This document shows positions 33,311 through 45,259 of a stretch of 64,000 bases of DNA, in pieces (position 1 is the stretch's first letter; each line of letters begins with the position of its first letter). Source of the stretch: Engraulis encrasicolus (Eukaryota; Chordata; Actinopteri; Clupeiformes; Engraulidae); contig NC_085875.1 of the NCBI RefSeq assembly GCF_034702125.1, forward strand, positions 50,736,007 to 50,800,006, in the 5' to 3' direction. The position numbers were made by a program, and so were the translations under genes. Under the pieces are notes generated by a model. That model made no database searches. It had not been told where the DNA came from and was given only the letters and a program-made list of their open reading frames with translations.

Positions 33311-35905
33311 AGTATTTCACAGAATTGAGTACACCCCTCACATTTTTGCAGATTTGTAAGTATATCTTTTCACAGGACAACATGTAAGAAATTTCACTTC
33401 GACACAATGATTAGTGACATATATATATGTAACTAATCATTGTTTATATGTATATGGGTAGATGACAGTTAGGCACATTGTTACAAAAACATTGTTTATG
33501 AGGGAAAGAAGTATATGTCTACATAGTGCAGCAATTAATCTTTCAAAAAATCCAAGTGGTCACAATGTTGGTCTATTAATTGATTATTTATTTACGTTGA
33601 TAAAGCAATTTGCTGAAAATATGTCCTTTGGTGTGACATTAAGAAATAAATACTGATTATATTAAGTAATGTTGGATGGAGTTTTATGAACATTGTTACA
33701 CTCTTCATATTTATAGAATTGTTTTAAAGTCTTAATTCAATGAGAAATAACCATTTAAGGATGGTTAAATATAGGGATATCTTTCTTTTTAAATGTTCAA
33801 AATTGTCCGAATTTATACTAACATTTCAGAGATGATAATGTGTTCTTCCCTAATGCAATATTCAGTGTTTATCAAATTTATTGTTAAGCTCAAACAAATA
33901 TTTGAGCGTTTTAAAAATGTCACACCGTAGGACATTCATGTCACACTAAAGGACAGAAATGCAAAACTGAGCCAGAAACAAATGTATCAACATGATTATT
34001 TTGTCTTTTGATCATAATGTAATGTTGTAGTCAATATTGACCTACACTTTATGCTTATAAGTCCTGAAGTCATAAATTATCAGCCTATCGTAACACTTAA
34101 TGACAGCCATGCGGTCATTAAATTTAGCCTGCAGAACTCATAAGACTCATACTGAAGTGTGACGTTGGCATGACCATCACACCTCACCCTCTTTGTAGGT
34201 ATGCTATGACTGTCACACTATTGAGCCTGTAGTGGCCAGTTTGGTATCTCAAGCTGGACAGCACATTTATGCTATATTGAGCTCTCCACAGCATACTTTA
34301 TTCATCTACTTCTCTATACTCTCTCACTCATCTTTCCTTCACTGTTACCGTTATATTTTATGGTTTCAAAGCACCAGTAATGACATTTTATATCCTTTGA
34401 CAGTATCTAGAATCAGCAGCAAATATTCATCAACAATGCATCAAAGTATAAATTCCAATGGCCAATAAAGGAATAAGTAATTTGAATACACAATATGTAT
34501 CTAGTCAAACAACAAAATAAACAAAAAATGTACAACCAGTTGTTTTAAAACCTATTTCTCAGATATCTAGTCCTTTGGTGTGACATGTTTGTCCTTTGGT
34601 GTGATACTTCAAAGTGTCACACCATAGGACTTTTACCATCACACCATAGGACTTTTGAGCTTTTGAGTTAATTTAAAGCCATGTCGTTGCCAACTGAAAT
34701 ACAATTTCACCTTTAGTAAGATGCATTTTCATACATCTACATAAGAAAAAAATATGAAAAATATACACTATTGTCAAAATGTATTTTATGGCTGTCACAC
34801 CAAAGGACTACAAAACTAATACATCTTGTGGTAGCAAAACATAATTGATTGATTGAAGAACTCTGAGAGAAAAACCTAAAATCCACCCTTGCCTTAAGGG
34901 TCTAAAGTCACAATTTATGTTCCGCTGGAGCTTCAACAATAGATAATTATCCACAGAATTAACCAAAAATATGATGTCACACCACAGGACATTGTTTTCT
35001 GTGACAAAGTTTCATAAGTCCATACGGTCTCAGAAAAACAGGAAAAAAATTAAGCATTGCCACTTGCTAAAATAGACACCTTGAAAAACATTCCAGGGTT
35101 GTTTAGACAAATGACTGAGCTTTGATTATTTATTTAAAAATGTTTTAATATGGAGAGCCAGTCACACCATAGGACAAATGTGACATTTGACTCAAAATTA
35201 AGTATACTTATTTAAGCTCTGGATTTATTACACATTACTTTTTCACAACAACGACTTTAGTTTAATCATTTCAAGCATTGACAATTTTGAAAGCATGAAT
35301 TTACTGAAGTGTAAGAGCCTGCGACATCAAAATTTACACATCACGTCATCTTCCCATACATATATTAGTGACATAGGCTATATAGGCCTAACTGCTTTAG
35401 ATTTGTTGTTCACTCACAAAAAAATCACAAAATCACAAAAACTTTTAACAAAAGTGAGCACCCCAGGTTAAAGTCCTGTAGAGAGTGTCTGAGAAGTGGC
35501 CGTGTTGGCCAGAAATGCCTCGAAATGGAAACGGATTAAAAGGGAGGTCATCAGTGTGCATTTCAACCTTTCCTTACATTGAACTTTAACATTTTAAGTC
35601 TGCACCTGGCTAAAATAGATGTATGTGAGATTTGAATAAAATCTAGTTGTCACAGTGCATGTTTACATGCATCTTTATTTAGGTAAAATTCAGATTTCCA
35701 GCGCCATTCAGGCATCCACAAACTATGTCCACCATGCTTGACTTGACAGATGGTAAACTTGTAAAACTCACAACAAATTTAAGCAGTTTTATATATCATC
35801 ACAGGTCACTAATCATTGTGTCGAAGTGAAATTTCTTCGATGTTGTCCTATGAAAAGACAAATCTGCAAAAATGTGAGGGGTATACTAACTTCTGACATA
35901 CTTAC
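33311..35905. mobile_element. Non-autonomous DNA transposon (2.6 kb) with ~100-bp Tc1-like TIRs
   Basis: Inverted ends with ACCCCTCACATTTTTGCAGA and AAATTTCACTTCGACACAAT cores at about 33325-33410 and 35810-35885. The interior has no transposase but ten copies of a 15-bp motif. Part of its right side (35360-35640) recurs at 42600-42870. The termini resemble a Tc1-type fish element from memory. Confidence 0.65.
33623..35175. repeat. Dispersed 15-bp motif GTCACACCAWAGGAC, 10 copies
   Basis: Copies at 33623, 33919, 33940, 34570, 34591, 34616, 34638, 34794, 34976 and 35161. Three (33623, 34570, 34591) are in the opposite orientation. Most match at 13 to 15 of 15 positions, while the DNA between them is unrelated. 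Confidence 0.85.
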
Positions 35906-36840
35906 ACTAGTTCGCACGAGTGGTTTGTTGACTAATACTCAGTATTAAACTACTGTATGTAGTTTGGTTGCCAGTTTTTTAAATTATTCCTGGGGATGAC
36001 ACTGCTCCTCCTTTTGGGAAGTTATGGTAAGTAGGGTTTTATCCCATTGATGCCTGAAACACCAGCAAAAACTAACTGCTATTTTAGGGAAAGGTGCTGT
36101 CAGCCTATTAAATATATATATATATATCGCAGCCTCTGAAGCACATGAAAACATGAAATAAATTGTATTAAAAAGCTATGATCCTTGTCTTGCATTAGAA
36201 TTTGTTCATTCAGCTTTTCACATACCAACATTTAAAAAAAAAAAAAAATGAAATCTCATGAAGCTGATCGCTGCATCATGCAGTAGGCGCTAGGGTCAGT
36301 GTTGCAGTAGTGCACAGTAGGGATCAATGGACAACAATAGATAGATATTAACCAGTTTGTATCTGCATTAAACATTAAAAACAAACACGAAGGCAGATGG
36401 CCAAGTTCGATATGATTAGAAAAAGCAGTGTCAGCACAGTAATATACATGCATGGTGCGTCTTCTCTGAAGAAAGCGCATGCTGAAATGTGTCTGTGCAA
36501 TAGAAATAATATGATAGACAAGATACAGCCTCTTTTTTGAAAGCTCAAGTTGAGCATTTGGACCATTTTTTTCCTAAAACAACATATTTGTAACCCAGCG
36601 CATATAATGACTAATCAGAAAATAATTACTCTCTACCGTGCTGTTAGATGGTCAGCTAAGGTCCTGTGACTACGTCACATCCGCTTTCAAGCTCTAGTCA
36701 CCCTGTACTGGTGGATTAAGATTCATTCACCTTGGTAGAGTAAGATTTGATTGTTCTAGTGTTCCCTCATGGAGTAAGATTCTATTGTTCAACAGTATCC
36801 ATCCTCATGGAGTAAGATTCTATTGTTCTACAGTGTTCCT

Positions 36841-36843
36841 TTC

Positions 36844-36892
<49 letters not shown>
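36841..36892. repeat. (ATA)n microsatellite
   Basis: AAT/ATA tract at the position matched by 43556-43615 in copy 2. Confidence 0.9.
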
Positions 36893-36893
<1 letters not shown>

Positions 36894-36986
36894 TTTATTT
36901 TAAGCGCCTTTCAAGATACCCAAGGTCACTTTACAATTAAAAAAGATAGATAACAGTAGAGAAAGCTAATGATCATCTGCTCTTAC

Positions 36987-37316
36987 AGCAGTGGTTCCAA
37001 ACCTTTTTTGGCTCGGGACTCCATTTTGACATCCCAAATTTCTGGGGACCCCATAGGCCTACACATTTTTTCACAACAACCATTAAAACATAACTAAGCT
37101 ACATAAGTTGTAGGGTATTAAACATACAGATATGTATGGCAGTCTAAGACTGCAAATGGTGTTACAAAGAGAATATTGAATATTTATGTTATATTAATTA
37201 GTAACATTTATCAATCTTCTTTTTTTCACACACTTTCAGACATTTCAGGCGACCCCATTGGAATTCCAGGGGACCCCAAATGGGATCCCGACCGACCACA
37301 GTGTTGAAACACACTG
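36987..37316. mobile_element. hAT MITE (duplicate of 14659-14978)
   Basis: Same termini (CAGTGGTTCCAAACC and GTTGAAACACACTG). Its right side is separated from the CTCTTACAG flank by the next element. Confidence 0.7.
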
Positions 37317-37815
37317 GCTATGTCTCCAATCACACACTTGTGTCAGTGCACACAGTGCACTGAGGTCTTTAGTGCATAGTGTTGTGGAACAAATTGACCA
37401 CTATGCACTGTGCCCTCGCTGGAAGTGACGGCATTAGCTTGCCAAAATATCAGTTGGCTACTGTTTACAATGCCCAGCGTCTGGTGATTGTATTTACATT
37501 TCCTTCACCCCAAAGGACAACAATCACACATATCATACTTTGGTTGGCATGACAAGGCTGGTGTCCCATCAACATTACTTACAGAATTAGGGGACTGTTG
37601 ACCTAACTCTTCTACTGAACTGAATGCCACATTTCCTCCTTGTCATTGTCAACATGGCCGCCATTTAGTGCGTGCAGTGTCCATCATTCAAGCACTACAT
37701 TTTTCCGCCATTGTTAGGGGATCATCCTGGCTCACTGAATTTTTTAGCGTGAGCGCCCTAGGCACTGAAACACAGTGCCCGAAGTGCACAAGTGTGCCAT
37801 TTGAGATCCAGCCAC
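37317..37815. mobile_element. MITE with GGCTRTGTCTC termini
   Basis: Begins GGCTATGTCTCCAATC and ends TTTGAGATCCAGCC. It separates CACACTG from TCTCTTACAG, which are adjacent at 14970-14987. A longer relative is at 44026-44634. Rich in CAGTGCAC words. Confidence 0.65.
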
Positions 37816-38384
37816 TGTCTCTTACAGTGTTCGCCCTCATGAAGGAACATTCTGTTGTAGTCTTGCGCCCTCTTTTGGTCTGATTGCCACATTGCATGCG
37901 TACGATAACTGGCATCAGGACAGTACATGTGTGCTGCACGTCAAATTAACCCCAATAAGCCCCAACAGAGGGATACATTTAAGGTCTAGCATAAGGTCGA
38001 GTTATGAAATAATGTTCTATTGGCCAGGTTACCTCTACCCCCACCCAAAGCAATCCTTTCCTCCCTTCATGACTGAAGTGTCCTAGAGCAAGGCACCTAT
38101 TGCCACTTTGTTCTCTGTATATTATTAACTGTAATGCCTACTTTAAGGCTGCCACATCACATATTGCAGTGGTGTAGTCTACGTAGAACCCACGGGATTT
38201 CAGTATACCCACTTAAAATTGATTGATCCATTATTTAGAATAGCACAAATATAGACAGTATACCCACTTCAAAAAATGCTCAAACATACAGTATACCCAC
38301 CATAAAAAAGTAGACTACACCACTGACACACTGTATCACATTGTATTGTAGCGGAAATAAACTGTTGTCAATTTGTACACCATA

Positions 38385-38800
38385 AAGGGCGGGTTATGCT
38401 TTTTTTTCAGCCTGACGCAGGCAGTGAGTCAACGCAGTTTTTATTTTTGCTCCATTCTAGGTCTGCGCTGTCCGTAGGCTATCCACTGCCTTCAATACAA
38501 GGACTAAACTAGACGTGTCTGTTGTTTTGTAGCTACACAGACTCGACGACAATGAATATTAAACATTTAATATTTATGTCACGTGCATTTTTTATCGCAC
38601 TAGTAGCCACCGCGGTAGTTTGGAACAAAGAAGTGGCTCATTTGTTGAGAATAGGTCGCATGAAGCTGAATGTTTCCTCGGAAACACTGTTCAACTGTCC
38701 CGAAGTAGCTTTGTGTTCTCAAGGACAGAGCAGGCTGGTCGAGAGGACCAATCAGCGGCTCCTGCTGCTGTTAACTGCGTCGCTGTTTTTCCTTACCTGA
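38385..38800. mobile_element. Harbinger-like element, 3'-truncated copy
   Basis: Homologous to 15344-15760, starting TAAAGGGCGGGTTATGCT. It holds an 82-codon plus-strand frame (38552-38800) beginning MNIKHLIFMSR, which is disrupted in the 15.5-kb copy. Function not recognised. Confidence 0.55.
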
Positions 38801-38813
38801 ATCACACAATTTT

Positions 38814-39262
38814 GAAGGAACAGTCCACGCTTTTTTGATTTTCTCATATTTGCAGAATTTCCAAGCATTATTATGAATGTACATATCATTTTCGGCCTAT
38901 GTGTTTGCATTAGCCTACCTAGCTTAACAGTAGGCTACAGCCAAATTAAGAGTAGGCAATGCATATGGGGAGCAAACAAAACACCATCAAATGTAGGCCT
39001 AATTATAAACTACTTTAAAATTAATGCAAAATTCACCAGAGTGCAAAGCAGCTGTTTAATCCGTCCTGTTATCGCTTGTGACTTGATGCTCATGCTGCCT
39101 ATTTACTTCCAGTGATTATGCTAAGAAAAGCTAATAATTCTGATCCAATAAATCTGAGTAGGCTACTGAAAACCCTCAGAAGAAAATGATATGGTCATTC
39201 ATGAATAATGGAAATACAGCAAATATGTGAAAATCAAAAAAGGGTGGACTGTTCGTTTTAAT
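38814..39262. mobile_element. MITE with GGAACAGTCCACGC termini
   Basis: Inverted ends AAGGAACAGTCCACGCTTTT and its near-inverse AAAAAGGGTGGACTGTTCG. The related words GGTGGACTGTTCCTTTAA occur at 30296 and 59842. Confidence 0.65.
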
Positions 39263-39628
39263 GGTCTAAAGAGAAATCTGCCCCCACTACTAACTTCTTC
39301 ACTGTAGCCTACTCTGCACTCAAAACTCAGACTGCCACAAGATTGGACAGTGTTTTAATATACTTTATCCAGTGTTTCCCTGCCCTTTTTTGTCTTGTTT
39401 TTTTTTTTCCCCTCACACAATTAGCACCCCTTCACTCACACCCTGTGGTCCCTTCCTCTATCCCTCATGCTTCAAACATTTGTTATCACATTTCTATAAG
39501 CACTCCCTACAGTTTGCTGATATGATGTACCCCCGCTGGTATGTACCCTTGAATGGGAAAGCGCTTTACTCTTTATCCTTCCAAAGACAAGTAGTAGAGA
39601 CAACAGACCTGGCACTGGAGATAATGGC

Positions 39629-39634
39629 TTTATT
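39629..39634 (-). promoter_or_regulatory. Candidate poly(A) signal of gene C
   Basis: AATAAA in GAGCTGAATAAAGCC. The 3' UTR to this point is about 1 kb because of the insertion at 39984-40587. Confidence 0.5.
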
Positions 39635-39983
39635 CAGCTCCAACCAAAATCATGTTCATGTTAGCAAGACTATTTTTTGCATTTGTGAGTTAAATGTGAC
39701 ATAATACAAAGACAAAATATAAAAGAACAAAAATTCAACTTCCAAACCTTGCAAGTTTTAGAGATCTAGGCATTTCAAACACAAAAAGGTGTACAATTTG
39801 GCAGGGCACCATAACTATGGTTGAAAAACGAGCATTATTTGACATAACATCATATTATGATACTGGAGAAGAGGGGCAATGTTTTGCTAAATACAGCACA
39901 AGTTGATTGTCAGAGTAAGGCCACCAATATTGCAGAACCTTTTCAGAGAAGGGGGTCCATGTTTGGCAGGCTATTTGAACTCT

Positions 39984-40587
39984 GGCCCAATTCGAAACAG
40001 GGAAGGCAGCTGTCCTTCCAGTGAGCTAACTGGACATCGAGTCATGAAGTATGGATCGAAACGAAAAATTGGTTTATTTCCTCTCTCGGCAGTTGACTGC
40101 ATTTGTGGGCGTAACGAGGATATTTCGAGGATACATCAGATGCTGACTTCGCTGCCTTGGTACCCAACATGCTGTGCGCCACCTCCCTCTCAACCGGAAA
40201 CCTGAAAAACAAACATGGCTACTACCCAAGCTACTACCTTATCATACTCTTTATTCTGACACTTATGTATGTAGATATTGAAAATCGAATGGATAAATCA
40301 ACATTGTAGTATCTAAATATGCTGTCGCTAGATCTATTTATAGCCTATTTTACGATTCCGCCGTCTAACGATCATTCACCGTTCAAATAGCATGCGTAAG
40401 CTAAGCGGTAACATGATGAACTTAACTCCCGCCATAGAATCGCCGTAGCATCGAATGTGTAGGGCAACGCACTCGTTAGTGCCATTCGTAACGGCTGCCT
40501 CATCAGCTAACTTCACCTATCTGATCAGTGACATGTTTATGTAGGAGGAGAGTCATCAAGTCACTGCCTACCGTTTCGAATTGGGCC
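39984..40587. mobile_element. 604-bp MITE in the 3' UTR of gene C
   Basis: Perfect inverted termini GGCCCAATTCGAAAC / GTTTCGAATTGGGCC, with TCT on both sides. Gene A has the uninterrupted sequence CAACTCTAACTTCATC, showing a 3-bp target duplication. Confidence 0.85.
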
Positions 40588-40631
40588 TCTAACTTCATCA
40601 AGAGAGAGGATTGTGGTGGTTTGGATGGCTC

Positions 40632-40954
40632 TCATGCTGCAGTCCACAGCTCCTCCACTAAGTGGCGCTCCTTGACCATTAAAATGCTGTAGAAGGCCAG
40701 TTTGCCCGGAGCCCCAGGTGAGCGCAGGCCATCATACAGCCTCCGCATTTTGGCCTGACTTGTGGCAGCAGCCTGGATGTTGGTGTAGGCCTTCTGGCCA
40801 ATGATGCCTTCAGAGAGGAGATGGTCTGCTATTGGCATCACCGCTGCTACTCTCTCAATGATTTTCGCCCTATTGGTATCCACGAAGACAGCTGCCATCT
40901 TGCTGTCCACCTGGCCAGGGATGCCGCTGGGCTGTGATGGCTCATCTTTGACAA
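40632..40954 (-). CDS. Gene C CARD exon
   Basis: 323 nt, acceptor CTGCAG|TTG, stop TGA at 40634-40632. Encodes DEPSQPSGIPGQVDSKM and then an ASC-type CARD (FVDTNRAKIIERV, MPIADHLL, ATTSQAKMRRLYDGL, LVEELW). Confidence 0.7.
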
Positions 40955-41221
40955 CTGCAGCAGGATTATAATCACATATGTTATAATACAATACACAATA
41001 CCTTGTCTATTACTGCTGTTGAATTGGTTACACTTAAAACCATCCAGATTACTGTACACTGTGTTAGTCTGAGTGCTAGTGCTGTGTTAGTCTCTCTAGA
41101 CTTGGTTACAAAACATGAAAATATATGACACACAACAGCTTGTCTACAACTGCACAACCACAAATCACCATACAAATAACCTGCCAAAGTAATGTACCTC
41201 ATGGATCAACCACTGATCAAC

Positions 41222-41222
<1 letters not shown>

Positions 41223-41310
<88 letters not shown>
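41223..41310. repeat. (GT)n microsatellite in gene C intron
   Basis: About 44 pure GT repeats, at the same position as 62101-62176 in gene A. Confidence 0.97.
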
Positions 41311-41311
<1 letters not shown>

Positions 41312-41460
41312 ACCAACTCGCTGTTGAGTTGAAATTAAAGTTATTCACCACCATATCAGAATGAGACACCTCTTTGAAGGGGAATGTCTGGGACACCCAC
41401 TAACTCGACTTACTCAGTTCATTCATTTCATCTCATGTTACTATAAAACACATACAGTTC

Positions 41461-41730
41461 TTACTTATGTTTTTTCAGACCATTCTCCAAACGCTCGGCC
41501 AATTCCTTGTGCCTCATCTTCTTTAGGATGGCCAGCATAGTGGTTGCAGCATCTGACTCAAAGTGCTTCAACATCAACTTAACAGTCTCAGCTATGACAG
41601 CCTGCTCCAATTTTCCCCACGAGATTATTTTCAAGTCATCCAGACAGTGTCTGAAGTGCTTGAAGTCATCATTGGAGAGGTGATCCAGAGTTTCTCTCAG
41701 CAATTCAGGGATTCCATCCTCAGTCTCCAT
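41461..41730 (-). CDS. Gene C PYD frame (89 residues)
   Basis: ATG at 41730-41728 and TAA at 41463-41461. A full pyrin domain (LLRETLDHLSNDDFKHF, ISWGKLEQA, MLAILKKMRHKELAERL) with three extra codons (HK plus stop) from intron read-through. Confidence 0.7.
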   Translation of the reverse strand: METEDGIPELLRETLDHLSNDDFKHFRHCLDDLKIISWGKLEQAVIAETVKLMLKHFESDAATTMLAILKKMRHKELAERLENGLKKHK

Positions 41731-42058
41731 TGTACATAGGCCTACAGATGAACAGACATGGTGGTGAGTTGGTGAATTGGTAATGTGTTATCAGTCCACA
41801 CAAAACATGAAGGTTCTAGGGCTTAAATAGCATAAGACATTATGACTTGATCATTGGCATGCTGATTACAACAAAATATACACATAGATTCGTAAGAAAA
41901 GGAACACATTCATACATTCAGCACACAACACACTGTAGCTCTTTCAGTCTGCCAACCTGGAGGGGCACACTGAATCTGTTATAATCAAGTACAGTAGGCT
42001 ACATCCAGGAAGTGGCAGATAGGAATGTCTTTATAAATGCCCCTGGCTTATGAGGAAC

Positions 42059-42149
42059 TAGCCTCACACACCATCCTACGTACTTCCGCAAAGAGACTTG
42101 GTTCCGCATTATGAAATGAAATGGTGGTATTATGGGATGGTCAGGACTA
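42059..42149. mobile_element. ~90-bp element, gene C copy
   Basis: Flanks GGCTTATGAGGAAC and GGCTAATCAAGAAC, decayed duplicates of the same 14-bp target. Confidence 0.65.
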
Positions 42150-42530
42150 GGCTAATCAAGAACCCTGCTGAACTGAAGTTCCTACATTGCTGAAGACCAA
42201 TAATTTCAGAACAAAAGAAAATGTACTCTGGGGAGTACAGTACTTCTTGAGTTTTACACTCCGGTGCAACCAGAACTGAACACTGCATAAAAATAAAAAA
42301 AGAGAAATCAGTTGCTTAGCAGATGTGTTCTTTTGTGAACTAATTTATTATTTTACAGGTGCATAATGACTGACGCTTTGACACCACATAGGTACTGTAC
42401 GTCTTCATCAGAGTATGTGGAGAATAATAATTTACCAATACTTTGAAACAATAATTCGGTATATCCTCATGTCATGCACACCAGGACTCAGCAGAGTTTG
42501 CATAACTGAAGTCGTATATACAGGTATACA

Positions 42531-42533
<3 letters not shown>

Positions 42534-42584
<51 letters not shown>
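42534..42584. repeat. (AT)n microsatellite
   Basis: Pure TA tract where the exon-1 flank of gene C would be expected. The first-exon block of other loci is not found here. Confidence 0.95.
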
Positions 42585-42587
<3 letters not shown>

Positions 42588-42870
42588 ACTAATCATTGTT
42601 TATGTATATATAGTGACATAGGCTATATAAACCTAACTGCTTTAGATTTGTTGTTCACTCACAAAAAAGTTTAACAAAAGTGAGTACACCCCAGGTTTAA
42701 TTCCTGTAGAGAGTGTCTGAGAAGGGGCTGTGTTGGCCCGAAATGCCTCGAAATGGAAAGGGGTTAAAAGTAAGGACATCAGTGTGCCATTCATCCTTGC
42801 CTTACATTGAACTTTTACATTTTGAGTCTGCACCTGGCTAAAGTAGATGGGTGTGAGATTTGAATAAAAA
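42585..42870. mobile_element. Remnant of the 33.3-35.9 kb transposon
   Basis: GTCACTAATCATTGTTTAT, then GAGAGTGTCTGAGAAG and GAAATGCCTCGAAATGGAAA match 35360-35640. The motif-bearing core is missing. Confidence 0.65.
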
Positions 42871-43555
42871 TGAATAATAAAAATGAACCTTGCATTAGAA
42901 TTTGTTCATTCAGCTTTCCACATACCAACATTTTTTTTTTTTTAAATTGAAATCTCATGAAGCTGATCGCTGCATCATGCAGTAGGCGCTAGGGTCAGTG
43001 TTGCAGTAGTGCACAGTAGGGATCAATGGACAACAATAGATAGATATTAACCAGTTTGTATCTGCATTAAACATTAAAAACAAATACGAAGGCAGATGGC
43101 CAAGTTCGATATGATTAGAAAAAGCAGTGTCAGCACAGTAATATACATGCATGGTGCATCTTCTCTGAAGAAAGCACATGCTGAAATGTGTCTGTGCAAT
43201 AAAAATAATACGATAGACAAGATACGGCCTCTTTTTCGAAAGCTCAAGTTGAGCATTTGGACCATTTTGTTCCTAAAACAGCATATTTGTAACCCAGCGC
43301 ACATAATGACTAATCAGAAAATATTTACTCTCTACCGTGCTGTTAGATCGTCAGCTAAGGTCCCGTGACTACGTCACATCTGCTTTCAAGCTCTAGTCAC
43401 CCTGTACTGGTGGATTAAGATTCTATTGATTATACATTCACCCTGGTAGAGTAAGATTTGATTGTTCTAGTGTTCCCTCATGGAGTAAGATTCTATTGTT
43501 TCAACAGTATCCATCCTCATGGAGTAAGATTCTATTGTTCTACAGTGTTCCTTTC

Positions 43556-43596
<41 letters not shown>

Positions 43597-43615
43597 TTTA
43601 ATAATAATAATTTTA
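43556..43615. repeat. (ATA)n microsatellite
   Basis: AAT/ATA tract with one TTTTAATA interruption. Confidence 0.9.
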
Positions 43616-43705
43616 TTTTAAGCGCCTTTCAAGATACCCAAGGTCACTTTACAATTAAAAAAGATAGATAACAGTAGAGAAAGCTAATGATCATCTGCTC
43701 TTACA

Positions 43706-44025
43706 GCAGTGGTTCCCAACCTATTTTGGCAAGGGACCCCATTTTGACATCTCAAATTTCTGGGGACCCCATACACATTTTTTCACAACAACCATTAAAA
43801 CATAACTAAGCTACATAAGTTGTAGGGTATTAAACATACAGATATTTATGGCAGTCTAAGATTGCAAATGGTGTTGCAAAGATAATTTTGAATAGTTATG
43901 TTATATTAATTAGTAACATTTATCAACATTCTTTTTTTCACACACTTTCAGACATTTCAGGCGACCCCATTTGAATTCCAGGCGACCCCAAATGGGATAC
44001 CGGCCCCAGTGTTGAAAAACACTGG
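43706..44025. mobile_element. hAT MITE (duplicate of 14659-14978)
   Basis: CAGTGGTTCCCAACC ... GTTGAAAAACACTG. Confidence 0.7.
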
Positions 44026-44634
44026 CTGTGTCTCAAATGACGCACTTTTGTCAGTGCACTGAGGTCTTTAGTGCATAGTGTTGTGGACAAATTTGAGCAC
44101 TGTGCCCTCGCTGGAAGTGACAGCTGAGCATGGCATGAGCTCGCCAAAATATGAGTTGGTTAATGTTTACAATGCACAGCGTCTGGTGCTTGTATTTCAC
44201 CCCAAAGGACAACAATAACACATAGGCTACAATACTTTGGTTGGCATGAAAAGGTTGGTGTCCCATCAACATTACTTACAGAATTAGGAGACTGTTGACC
44301 AAACTCTTCTACTGAACTGAATGCCACATTTCCTCTGTGTCATTGTCAACATGGCCGCCGTTTAGTGCGTGCAGTGTCCATCATTCAAGCACTGCATTTT
44401 TCCGCCATTGTTAGGGGATCATCCTGGCACTTTCAGTGCACTGGCTCAAGGGCAATTTTCAGCGTGAGCGCCCTAGGCACTGAAAAAGTGCGACATTTGA
44501 GACACGGACACTGGCTGGATCTCAAATGGTGCACTTGTGCAATTCGGGCACTATGTTTCAGTGCGTAACTAATAAGGCATGCACACTGAAACATGAACAC
44601 TAAAGTGCACAAGTGCACCATTTGAGATTCAGCC
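44026..44634. mobile_element. MITE with GGCTGTGTCTC termini (longer copy)
   Basis: GGCTGTGTCTCAAATGA at the left and TTTGAGATTCAGCC at the right, between the hAT terminus and TCTCTTACAG. An internal GGCTGGATCTCAAATGG near 44512 suggests two nested or tandem copies. Confidence 0.6.
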
Positions 44635-45143
44635 ACTGTCTCTTACAGTGTTCGCCCTCATGAAGGAACATTCTGTTGTAGTCTTGCGCCCTCTTTTGGT
44701 CTGATTGCCACATTGCATGCGTACGATAACTGGCATCAGGACAGTACATGTGTGCTGCACGTCAAATTAACCCCAATAAGCCCCAACAGAGGGATACATT
44801 TAAGGTCTAGCATAAGGTCGAGTTATGAAATAATGTTCTATTGGCCAGGTTACCTCTACCCCCACCCAAAGCAATCCTTTCCTCCCTTCATGGCTGAAGT
44901 GTCCTAGAGCAAGGCACCTATTGCCACTTTGTTCTCTGTATATTATTACCTGTAATGCGTACTTTAAGGCTGCCACATCATATGCTGTATCACATTGTAT
45001 TGTAGCGGAAATAAACTGTTGTCAATTTGTACACCATAAGTCACACTAAAATGGTACCTCCTACACATACACATCCTAGCAACACAATGATACTCTGTAA
45101 GTATGACAAAGGTCACGTCAAACAGATTTTTACTGAGAAAACT

Positions 45144-45149
45144 TTTATT
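45144..45149 (-). promoter_or_regulatory. Candidate poly(A) signal of gene B
   Basis: AATAAA at the position matching 15985-15990. It is now 5.7 kb from the coding exon because of the insertion. Confidence 0.4.
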
Positions 45150-45259
45150 AGCATGACATATAATGTATAATTTCAGACCCTCCAAATCCTCGGATATAGA
45201 AATGTACAGCTGACAGTATGTTTATAAAACATGCTGCCGTGTGTGTCTCGCTACTTTCT

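Larger units (their letters stand above)
40632..41730 (-). pseudogene. Gene C: ASC-like PYD/CARD gene with mutated splice donor
   Basis: The PYD exon (41730 to about 41469) and CARD exon (40954-40632) keep open frames and the spacing seen in gene A. However, the donor that reads C|GTAAGT in A (T|GTAAGT in E and F) is C|ATAAGT here (AT at 41468-41467). Reading through gives a PYD that stops at TAA three codons past the exon end (89 residues). Using the next GT (41464-41463, GTAAGA) shifts the CARD frame to an early stop, adding only NCQR after the histidine. Either way the product would be PYD-only, unless a non-canonical donor is used (then 194 residues). PYD-only proteins act as inflammasome decoys in primates; that role here is inference. 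Confidence 0.7.
36719..42520. repeat. Third, shorter duplication block (gene C)
   Basis: 36719-38800 matches 14420-15760 and 43432-45010. Then 39260-42520 matches the ASC loci (30930-32940; 60480-62600). The lysine-rich gene that should lie between them is absent. Confidence 0.7.

Noticed and set aside
38873..39115. 80-codon plus-strand frame with signal-peptide-like start
   Set aside because: Lies wholly inside a MITE with GGAACAGTCCACGC inverted ends; no conservation elsewhere in the window.
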